A stretch of 8,216 nucleotides of DNA from Streptomyces sp. NRRL WC-3549. Lineage in GTDB: Bacteria > Actinomycetota > Actinomycetes > Streptomycetales > Streptomycetaceae. The first letter of the stretch is position 1. Each line of letters opens with the position of its first letter. Made by a program: the position numbers and the translations under genes. The stretch is taken from positions 3,746 through 11,961 of the forward strand of contig NZ_KL585423.1 of assembly GCF_000721935.1 (NCBI RefSeq), written 5' to 3'. Positions 1-8,000 of the stretch are shown one piece after another. The notes under the pieces are model-generated. The model was not told where the DNA came from, made no database searches, and saw only the letters and a program-made list of their open reading frames with translations.

Positions 1-437
1 GTCACGGCGCGCTGGATCGCGGACTCGACGGGGTCGCCGGCCCTGGGCCAGCCGAGCGCCTCGGGCGAGGGGCGGTAGTGCTCGTTGTCCTCCCACGCGA
101 CGATCCGGCCCGAGGAGTCGGTACGCCACCGGCCGGGCACCGCCCACGGCGGGGGCGTGCCCTCGCCCGGCCACGCGGCGTCGGGGACGCTCAGCCACCG
201 GCCGGGCAGGGCCCGGGCGGCCTCGACGACCTCCGGGGGCGGTTCGGGCAGCGACTCGTCCGGGGCTTCCGCTCCGTCGTGCACGGCCTCGGGGCCGACG
301 GTGGCGGCGGGCCCGGCGGACGTGGTGACGGTCCGCCCGTACACCGGTGTCGCGGTGGTGTCCTCGGCGACGGGGAGCGGTTCGGGCGAAGGCGCGGGGG
401 CCGGCTCCGGGACGGGCCTGTCGTCGTACTCACTCAC
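1..437 (-). CDS. Type VII secretion system-associated protein, second paralogue (3' end cut by the left window edge)
   Basis: The 145 visible codons read from a GTG at 437-435 and stay open to the left edge. The start is supported by a GGAG at 447-450, nine bases upstream. Residues 1-68 are acidic and Pro/Ala-rich, probably disordered. Residues 69-130 carry the signature of the actinobacterial T7SS-associated family: [13 protein letters not shown] (72-84), then a Trp-rich stretch with PGRWR (101-105), IVAWE (112-116) and [10 protein letters not shown] (121-130). The complete neighbour at 879-1796 has the same elements in the same order (PGHWLSV, PGRWR, IVEWE, YRPSP-A-GW), so the two are paralogues. 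The segment after residue 130 ([12 protein letters not shown]) matches the GPVDAAAQLVAT segment leading into the neighbour's SseB-like half, which here would lie outside the window. No signal peptide or membrane segment is seen, so it is probably cytoplasmic. A role as adaptor, chaperone or immunity factor for ESX export is inference; the family's biochemical function is not known to me. Confidence 0.75.
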   Translation of the reverse strand, partial: MSEYDDRPVPEPAPAPSPEPLPVAEDTTATPVYGRTVTTSAGPAATVGPEAVHDGAEAPDESLPEPPPEVVEAARALPGRWLSVPDAAWPGEGTPPPWAVPGRWRTDSSGRIVAWEDNEHYRPSPEALGWPRAGDPVESAIQRAV

Positions 438-446
438 CGGCGGGCA

Positions 447-450
447 CTCC
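447..450 (-). promoter_or_regulatory. Ribosome binding site for the gene starting at 437
   Basis: GGAG on the minus strand, nine bases before the GTG at 437-435. It decides between two overlapping GTG codons: the one at 433-431 opens a different frame whose Arg/Pro-rich product has no family signature. Confidence 0.5.
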
Positions 451-769
451 AGAATCAGCGGACACGGTCCATCCTCTCGCACTCACCCTCACCCGTCGGC
501 AGGCCCGTGGTGCGGGCCCCGTAGCCGGCTTCCCTGCCCCGACAGACCGGGCGGGCCGGGACGTGACGCCGCGGGGCACGACGGGGCCGCTCTGGGTCCG
601 GCCCGGACCTGCCGTCCGCTCCGTACGCCACGAGAGGCGCCGTCGCCTCGGGGAAGACGCCGTTGCGCCGCCCCGCGTTCCACCGCACGACCGGCGCACG
701 GGGCCCGACCGCGAGAGGTGCCTCCGCTTACGGGCGGGAGACCGCCTTCGACGACGGGTCGAGGATACC

Positions 770-783
770 GTTCAATGGTGAAC
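770..783. repeat. Small inverted repeat, possible operator
   Basis: GTTCA-ATGG-TGAAC is a perfect five-base inverted repeat with a four-base spacer, extending to eight-base arms with one mismatch. It lies between the genes at 879-1796 and 1-437, about 330 bases upstream of the latter's start. It is locally AT-richer than its surroundings. It could bind a dimeric repressor, but it is short enough to arise by chance. Confidence 0.25.
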
Positions 784-878
784 CGTACACGCCGTGACGT
801 GAGTTCGGTGGTCCGCCGAGCAGCGTCCCGGTGTCCTGCTCGTGGCCCTCGGGTGAACCGTCCGGGGCAGCCCGCGGA

Positions 879-1796
879 TCAGGATGCCTCCGCCGTCCCG
901 GGTCCGGAACGCTTCCGTTTCACGGTGGTCTCCGTACGGGTGGCGGTGTCGTCCGCCCCCTCGGGCGCCGGGGGCGTGCAGTCGGGTCGGCCGGCTTCCG
1001 GTCCGCCGAACGGCGGGTCCGCGACGCCGCCGGAGTCCCCGGGCCCCGGTGCGGGTTCGGGCGGCCACGCGTCGCCCTCGCCCCACGCCTCGTACCGCTC
1101 CAGTTCGGCCTTGGCCGCCCGCAGCGCGCTCGCCGTGACGAGTTGCCCCACCGGGGCGGAGGAGCTGAGGAACAGCACCTCCCTCCCTTCGGGCAGCCGG
1201 TCCACGAGGTCGGGCACGAACATCATCGTGTGCGGGGGCAGTTGGCCCTGTCCCATGTCCGGTGCCGCCGAGAAGACGGGCACGGCCTCGGTGCCGTCCT
1301 CCGCGGCGGTCACCGCCGGGCCGCCGTCTCCGTCGACGCACACGGCCACTTCGGCGTCGGCGAGCATGAGGGCGAACAGGTCCTCCGACGCGTAACCGGT
1401 GGCGACGAGTTGGGCGGCGGCGTCCACGGGGCCGACCGGCGGGGCCCAGCCGTGCGCGTCGGGTGAGGGCCGGTACCCGGTGTTCGCCTCCCACTCGACG
1501 ATCTCCCCGTTCTCGTCGCTGCGCCAGCGGCCGGGGCTCGCCCAGGAAGGCGGGGGCTCGCCCTCGTCGCCGCTCCAGTGACGGTCGATCACGGACAGCC
1601 AGTGGCCAGGGGCCACCTTGGCGGCCTTGACGTAGTCCTCGGACGGCTCCCGGAAGCCCGGACGGCCCTTCAGCACGGCCGACGGGCCGCCCTGGGCGGT
1701 GGCGGGGCCGGGGCCCTCGTCGGGGGGCCCGGTCGCGGTGTCCGCCTCGGCGGTGGCCTCGGGCTCCTGGTCCGGCGTCCCGGCGGGGTTCGTCAT
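879..1796 (-). CDS. Type VII secretion system-associated protein with SseB-like C-terminal half
   Basis: 305 residues, complete, from ATG (1796-1794) to TGA (881-879), with a GGAG eight bases before the start. Residues 1-50 are acidic, Pro/Ala/Gly-rich and probably disordered. Residues 54-117 form a Trp-rich module: VKAAKVAPGHWLSVIDRHW (56-74), PGRWRSDENGEIVEWE (88-103), YRPSPDAHGW (108-117). Residues 123-230 look like the SseB N-terminal fold: VDAAAQLVATGY, then DLFALMLADAEVAVCVDGDG, AVPVF (171-175), PDLVDRLPEG and a strand VLFLSS. Residues 235-305 are a Pro/Gly-rich tail with a basic patch (KRKR, 293-296). This architecture is typical of proteins named T7SS-associated in actinomycetes; I assign the name from recall of the motifs. 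It is probably cytoplasmic, as no signal peptide or membrane segment is seen. It follows the truncated paralogue by 53 bases and probably shares its transcript with the giant gene. Chaperone, adaptor or immunity roles are all possible. Confidence 0.8.
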   Translation of the reverse strand: MTNPAGTPDQEPEATAEADTATGPPDEGPGPATAQGGPSAVLKGRPGFREPSEDYVKAAKVAPGHWLSVIDRHWSGDEGEPPPSWASPGRWRSDENGEIVEWEANTGYRPSPDAHGWAPPVGPVDAAAQLVATGYASEDLFALMLADAEVAVCVDGDGGPAVTAAEDGTEAVPVFSAAPDMGQGQLPPHTMMFVPDLVDRLPEGREVLFLSSSAPVGQLVTASALRAAKAELERYEAWGEGDAWPPEPAPGPGDSGGVADPPFGGPEAGRPDCTPPAPEGADDTATRTETTVKRKRSGPGTAEAS

Positions 1797-1804
1797 GGGG
1801 GCAA

Positions 1805-1808
1805 CTCC
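1805..1808 (-). promoter_or_regulatory. Ribosome binding site for the gene starting at 1796
   Basis: GGAG on the minus strand, eight bases before the ATG at 1796-1794. It supports that start. Confidence 0.5.
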
Positions 1809-1849
1809 ATCGGTGTGCGGTGTGCGAAGTCAGGTGTGCGTCCGCCTGG

Positions 1850-2053
1850 TCAGGTACGGGGGGCGGGGGCCCGCCCCGGAGCGGTCTCCGCCCCGGCCGG
1901 GGCTCCGGCGGGCGTCGCGGTGTCCGACGGCCCTGCCGGCGCCTTCCCGTCCCGGTCGGGAGCGAGCCGAGCGGCCTCCCTGATCTCCTCGGGAACGGGC
2001 GGCGCGGCGTCGTCGCCGGGACCGGTCACCCCCGCGGCGGTGTTGTCGTTCAT
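1850..2053 (-). CDS. 67-residue truncated relative of the T7SS-associated proteins
   Basis: ATG at 2053-2051, TGA at 1852-1850. It begins 19 bases after the stop of the giant gene and has a strong Shine-Dalgarno (GAGGA, 2058-2062), so it is probably translated by coupling. Residues 1-20 are a short Gly/Asp/Pro leader. Residues 21-33 (PEEIREAARLAPD) match the helix that precedes the Trp-Leu-Ser-Val core in both larger paralogues ([11 protein letters not shown] and VKAAKVAPGHWL). After that point the resemblance stops: residues 34-67 are low-complexity Ala/Pro/Gly, with no Trp and no SseB-like half. No TGG codon in the remaining minus-strand stretch restores the family core, so a simple frameshift does not explain it. 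It is either a gene remnant with a fresh stop or a deliberately short peptide keeping only the N-terminal helix. It contains no cysteine or tryptophan. Confidence 0.5.
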   Translation of the reverse strand: MNDNTAAGVTGPGDDAAPPVPEEIREAARLAPDRDGKAPAGPSDTATPAGAPAGAETAPGRAPAPRT

Positions 2054-2057
2054 GGGT

Positions 2058-2062
2058 TCCTC
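2058..2062 (-). promoter_or_regulatory. Ribosome binding site for the 67-residue ORF
   Basis: GAGGA on the minus strand, four bases before the ATG at 2053. It is a good match for so short an ORF and suggests that the ORF is expressed after the giant gene. Confidence 0.5.
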
Positions 2063-2072
2063 GTCGGAAATG

Positions 2073-5000
2073 TCACGCGCGGTCGTCGTTCAGTATGCGG
2101 CGGAGCCCTTCGGCCAGGGAGCCGGGCGGGGGCAGGTCCCGCGCCCGGAACCAGGCGTCCACCAGCCGCTCCAGCCGGTCGGCGGTCAGGACACCCTCGC
2201 CGGGACCGGGCACGGCGTCGGGGCCCAGCGCCGCCAGGAGGCGCAGGGCGTCCTCCAGTACGTCGCGGTGCTCCGCCGACCACGCGGCGACCGCCGGGTC
2301 GGCGGGGCCGGCCGGGCCCGTCCGCTCCTCACCGTCCGGCGGGCCCGCCGGGTCCAGCGCGTGCCCGTCGGGGAACCTGCCGTCGACGGCCACGTGTTCC
2401 CGCAGCTCGGCCTCGGTCAGGGGGGCGATCCGCCGGTAGCGCACACGGGACAGGGCGTCCGCCACCCGGTTCAGCCGTGCGTCGCTCTCGGCGGTGGTGT
2501 CCCCCGGTCCGTCCGGGAGACCGGCGAGATGGCCGTCCCCGTCACGGACGAGCAGGGCGGGCGGTGCGTCACCGGTGCGCCCGCCGTGGATCACCACCTC
2601 GCCGTCCGGGGCCGCCACGGCCACCGCCGTCCCGAGCCCGCGGGCCGCCGCCGCCGCGAGCGGGCCCATCGGCAGGGCCGCACCCCGGACCCCGTGGGAC
2701 GGGTCGGCCAACAGCACCCGCAGACGCCGGGCGGGGCTCAACGGGACCCGTGCGGCCGGGAGTCTGTCGCCGAGGAGCATGCCCTCCGTGCGCTGGGAGA
2801 CGTCGAGGGGTGCCCCGATCCGGTCCAGGAGGCTCAGCGGGATGTCCCGGCTCCCGTCCAGCGGCGGCACCTGCGAATCGGACACGTCGTCGTCGGTGAC
2901 GGCGTCGTCCAGCCAGGCGCGGAAGTCGTCGGCCGTCTCGACGCCCGCCTCCCGGAGCGCGTCGGCCGCCGCGTGGCGGAGGGCGGACAGAAGGGTGTCG
3001 ACGGTGCGGTCGCCGTCTCCCGGCGACGTGTGGAGGGCGAAGACGGTGCCGTCGAGCTCGGCGGTGTACGGGCCGGTGCGGCGGTAACCGTCCGCGGGTG
3101 CGGGGGCGCCGGCCTCACCGGTGATGGCCTCGCCGGCGGGTTCCGCGGTCTGCGGCGACGGTCCGCCCGCGTCGTCGCGGGAGGCGGGGTGCGGGTAGGC
3201 AGGCGTCTCACGGAACGCGTGGTCGGCGTGGTCGAGCCCCGTGTCGGGCTCCTTCGGCGCCGGCAACGGGTCGGTCGGCCCGCTGAACGCCCCGGACAGC
3301 GCCCACGGGGCGGCGGGGGCCGCCGCGGAGGCGGGCCCGGTGTCCGACGGCGCGAAGAAGGACGGTCCCTGCTGCGCCACCGCCCCTGCCACCGCGGCCC
3401 GGTCCCAGGCCCGCACGCTGTGGTACTGCGGGACGATCGACAACCCCGACAGTTCCAGGGGGACACCCGTCGAGCCCGCGGCGGCGAGCAGCAGGAACTG
3501 CAGGGCCACCGGCAGCGGGGGCTCCGCCTGGTCGTTGGCGGTGAAGTACGCGCTGACGGCGAGGCGGAGGTCGCTCCATGTGAGGGGGGAGCGGGCGCCG
3601 TCGGCCGCCCGGGCCAGGTCCAGGGCCCAGAAGCCGCGCAGCAGCGCTTCGTGTGCGTCCGCGTCGTTCTCCAGTGTGGGGCCGTAGACCAGCCGGACGG
3701 CTCGGACCCACCGCTGTACGTCGGGTGCCCTGCCGCGGTCACCGGTGATCCGCTCGGCCCACCGGCCCAGTTCGGCGGTCGAGGGCTCGGGGCGGAAACC
3801 GGCCCACCGGTCGCCCTCGGCCAGCCGCCAGTGCGGTCCGACCGTCCCGTCCGCGGGCGCCAGGAACGCTTCGATGCCGCTGCCGGGAGCCCAGACCCAG
3901 CGGTCCAGGCCGTTGGCCAGGACCTGGCCGGCCGGCGGCGTCTCCAGCGGGGGGCCCGCCAGGTCGGCCCCCGTGACCACGACCGGGGTCTGCGGTGCCA
4001 GTGCGGTCAGGTCCCCGTCGACCGCGAACAGGAAGTCCACGACCCGGGCGTAGTCGACCACCACGTCGGTGCCGTCGGCCAGGGCGAGGAGCGCGCCTCC
4101 GGGGCCGCCGCGGAGCCCGACCAGGTACGCGTGGCCGAACGGCAGCGGCCAGGGCGGGCTCTCCAGCGGCACCGGGCCCGGTCGCAGGAAGGTGAACGCG
4201 GACACCTCGGGCAGCAGGCCGTAGGTGTCCCGCAGTCCGTCCTGCCAGTCCCGCATCGGCCGGGAGGACGTCCCCACCGGCCTGCCGTGCGCGTCGCGGT
4301 GCCTGACCACCAGCACCCGGTCCAGCGGCACCCGCGAGCCGTCCACCGCGACCATCTCCGACGCCCACACCATCGGCGGAGGCGTCCGCCCGGGATCGGC
4401 CAGGACCTCCAGAGCACCCCGCGCCGCCTCGGTCAGCGCGCGGAGCTGCGCCTGGTGCTGCGGGGGAACGCTGTCGAGGGCACCGTACGCCTCCTCGACG
4501 GCCGTACGCAGCGCCTGGTGCACGGGGTCGTCGACGGGCAGCGGGGTTCCCAGGGCGTACGCGCCCACCGCACGGGCGATCGTCTGGCTCTCCCCCACGG
4601 ACATCAGTCTCCGGACACCGCCGGCCTGCGGCAGGCCCGCCATCAGCACCATCTGCACGAAGTGGGCGAGGCCGCGGACGACCTGGTCGTCCAGGACCCG
4701 GGCGACGGACTCGCGGAGGACGTCCTCGGGCAGCGGCGCCCGGTGGGTGAGCGCCCGCCGGTATGCCTCGCGGCTGAGCTGCGACAGCTCGGCCACCGCC
4801 CGCCGGATGTCCTGGGGCGCCATCAACTGCGCGTTGTCGTAGGCGAAGTGCCGCAGCTCCGTGAGGACCAGCGGAATCTCCAGCCGGCCGTCGTCGGTGT
4901 CCAGGGTCGGGTACTGGTCGTCGTCCATGTCGACCATCTGCTTCTGGGTGACGACCTCGCCCCCGGAGGTGCGCCCCGTCAGCACGGACGTCGTGTGCTC

Positions 5001-8000
5001 GCGGGCCGACGGCACATCCCCGATGGTGGCGTCGAAGTACCCGGGGAAGAACGGCTTGTCCGGCGTGATGGCCGCCCGGTAGAGCTCCAGCAGCCTCCCG
5101 AGCACGACGCCGAGGTGGGCGCTGATGCCGTCGTGGTGCTGGTCGAGGAAGGCCCGGGTGCGGGGCCGCAGCGCCCGCAGGACGCGGTCCAGCGCGGGGC
5201 GGGACGCCACCGCCAGGCCGTTCTTGGCCATGAACGCGGACGGGCCCTGGTTGAGGATGGCACCGGTCGGCCTGGCGACGGTGTGGGCGTAGCCGAACCG
5301 CAGGTAGCCCCACATCTCGTCGATGTCCGGGATCGGGGAAAGGAAGGGAACGACCAGGTCGGGCACGTCGGTCCGGCCGGTGAAGGCGCGCACGAAGTCC
5401 GCGGTGGCCTTCATCCCGAATTCCCTGCCCGACGCCTCCACCGCGCCGATGGCGCCCTTCGGCAGCCGGTCCACCGCCCGGTCCTGGAGCACGCTCAGGC
5501 CCAGGGCCGGGAATCCCGTGGTGGGCTGTACGTAGGCGAGGTCCGTCCTCGCCGGGTTCGGGCCGACCAGGGCCCGGTCGCCCAGGCCGGTGGTCGTCCA
5601 GCCGTCCTGGGCGGGGAGGAGAGCGGCGAGAGTCGTCTGCGGGGCGGCACCCGGCTCGTCCCTGCCGTCCATGGCCCGCTCCACCCGCTCCAGCCGTGCC
5701 AGCGCCTCCTCCTGGGACTGGCGCCGCTCGCCCGGGAGCACCGCCATCGGATCGACGACGATCTCGCCGATGAGGTAACTGGCCTGCTGGGGCTTCGGCT
5801 CTCCCGGGGCGGTCCTGGGGTAGGTGATGTGCAGCCGCCCGTCGGTGGTCCGCCAGAGCCCCGCGTGATCGGTGACGATCTTGAAACCGGGTGCGTGGGC
5901 CAGGACCAGCTTGGCCGGGACGTCGCCGATGCCGTCGATCACGAACACCTGGCGCTTCTCGACCTCCAGGCCGAGTGCGCCGTACCGGCGCCCGGTCGCC
6001 GCGTCCAGCACGGCGTGCGGGGTGGACGACGACGGCGCGAACTCCGGCAGCGCACGCTCCAGGACCCGCCCGGCGGGGTCCATGACCACCACCCGCGCGT
6101 CCGACGCCGCGACCGCCGGGGGAAGCGCCGACACCTGACGGCCGTCACCGGCCGACACGTCGACCCACACCACACCGTCACCGCCCCCCAGGTGGTACGC
6201 CGCCCACGCGTGCCCGAGCGCCCCGCCCCGGCGCCGCGCCAGGACGAACGCCACCGCACCCGGCCCGTGAACGGCGACCGCGTCCAGCACCGACTCCCAC
6301 GACCGCACCCCGCGCCACCCGGGACCGACCACCAGCGACGACTCCGCCGACGTCACGCCGGTCACCGTGTCGTCCACCGTCACCGCGGGACGCACACCCC
6401 GCGGGTACAACGCGTCCCGCAGCGCACCCAGCAGCACCAGGCACCGCTCGACGGACAGGTCCGCCGTGGGCCCGCCGTCCGCCACCCGACGCGCCACCGC
6501 CGTCAACTCGGCCCGGCCGAGCACCGGAAGAAGCCCACGGCCGTCGAGCCGCCGGGCGCCCACGGACGCGGGAGAGGCCGCCGGGACGGGGGCGTGGGGC
6601 TGCGGCTCGTACGTGTTCCCCGTCTCGTCCCACAGCGCGCGGAAGGCCGCCCAGACGCCGGCCTCCCCTCTGGGGTTGGAGCCCCACGGGTGAGCGCCCT
6701 CCGGGTCACTGCCGTACAGCTCCCGCAGCAGCGGCAGCAGCTTCGGTTCGTGGTGCCTGACCCACCTCGCGCCGTTGTTGCGGGGCAGACCGGTGGAGGG
6801 ATCGGTTCCGGTGTTGGTGCCGAGATAGGCGTTGGTGAGCTGGGCGAAGAACTCGAACTCGTCCTGTGCGGAGTAGTTCCGGTGCGTGCCGGAGGGGTCG
6901 TACAGCGGGCCGTCGGGCCACCGGGCCGACTCGCCCGCCAGCACCTTGTCGTGGAACGCCTCCGTGACGAGCCGCCGTTGGTCCTCGGTGAGTCCGTGGC
7001 GGTGGACGGCGTGCGCGAAATCGTGCGTCGCGGCGGAGTAGCCGTCGGCGTACAGCCCGGCGCCCGGCACGCTCGTCGCCCCGCCCAGCAGGTTCTCCTC
7101 GCCGACCGCGACCTGTCCGTCGGCCTGGACGCCGCGCACGGTCTCGAAGGGGCGGCCGTCCTGGGCCGACTCCCCCCGCAGGACACGGAACGCGTCCAGC
7201 GACGTCACGGCGGCGTCCTTCGGGACCACGACCATCCGCACGCCCTCGTTCAGCATCCGCTCCGCGACGGCGGGAGAGCGCAGCATCCGTGCCACCTGGG
7301 CCCGCGCCTCGATGCCGGAGGAGACGGGCAGCTCCACGCCTGCCGGGACGTCCACCATCAGCAGGGCGGCGGTCCGCGCGAACCCCTCGGCGGGAAGGGC
7401 CAGGCGCAGCCCGGCGGTCAGCGCCCGGTCGGCGGCGAGGGCCGCTCGGTCCCGCGGCGACAGGGGCAGCAGCCGGGAGGCCCGTTCGTCCTCCGTCATC
7501 GCGGGCAACCGTGCGGCCAGCTCCGCCCGTTCGGCCGCCGGCAGGTCCGGCCGCGGTGCCGGGGACGGGGACGGGGCCGGCACGGTGGAGGCGGGGGTCT
7601 CGGCCGTCCCCCGTTCCCCGGGCGGCGGCGCGGGCAGGGGCTGACCGCTGAACCGGCCGGAGCGGGTCGGTCGGGCGGGGGCCGAGGACATGGAGCTGCG
7701 CAGGGACGGCCCCGCGCCGGTGCTCTCCGCGCGGCGACCGGTCTCCAGCGCGCTGGTGAGGCCCGGCAGTCCTTCCCAGGCCCGGCGGTGGCGGCGCGCC
7801 TGCTCGCCGAGTTCCCGCCGGGCGTCGTTCAGGTCCCGCTCGATGCCGCCGGCCTGGGCCCGGATCGCGTCGCGGACCCTGGTCGCGCGCCCCAGAGCGG
7901 CCTTCGCCTGCAGCACCGTACGCTCCGCGCGGGCCACGGCCTCCTGCGCGTGGCCGAGCTCCCGGGTGAGCGCGGTCTCCCGCCCGAGGAGCCCTTCGAG

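Larger units (their letters stand above)
438..878. other. 441-base gap without a convincing gene
   Basis: Nothing here is convincing on either strand. A minus-strand ORF of 77 codons (GTG at 688-686, TGA at 457-455) has mostly G/C third positions and ends 17 bases before the next gene, but it has no Shine-Dalgarno site and no recognisable motif. It may be a decayed or hypothetical small gene. A perfect six-base stem (GGCCCG 502-507, CGGGCC 513-518) with a five-base loop has no following T-tract, so I do not call it a terminator. The 10-mer ggtgaaccgt occurs twice on the plus strand (777-786 and 852-861); the first copy overlaps the inverted repeat at 770-783. The gap is long for an operon, so the paralogue at 1-437 may have its own promoter, but I see no clear -10/-35 pair. 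Confidence 0.5.

Noticed and set aside
502..518. Perfect six-base hairpin as a terminator
   Set aside because: No T-tract on either side and the stem is short. Such hairpins are common by chance in DNA this rich in GC.
455..688. 77-codon minus-strand ORF as a gene
   Set aside because: Good third-position GC, but no Shine-Dalgarno site, no motif, and a basic low-complexity C-terminal half. It is mentioned only within the gap entry.
85..1395. Long plus-strand open frame of 436 codons
   Set aside because: It is antisense to two genes with clear family signatures, has Ser/Arg/Pro-rich low-complexity content, and no recognisable domain. Long antisense frames are expected at this GC content.
772..1494. 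Minus-strand 240-codon frame overlapping the T7SS-associated gene
   Set aside because: Arg/Gly-rich shadow frame; the 305-residue frame has the Trp-rich and SseB-like motifs and a good ribosome binding site.
3739..5313. Minus-strand 524-codon frame inside the giant gene
   Set aside because: It overlaps the giant gene in another frame. Its product is Arg/Gly/Pro-rich with no motif, while the main frame carries ordered motifs throughout.
7935..7937. GTG as the start of the giant protein
   Set aside because: The same frame is open to the right edge and the coiled-coil pattern continues across this codon (GHAQEAVARAERTV), so it is an internal Val.
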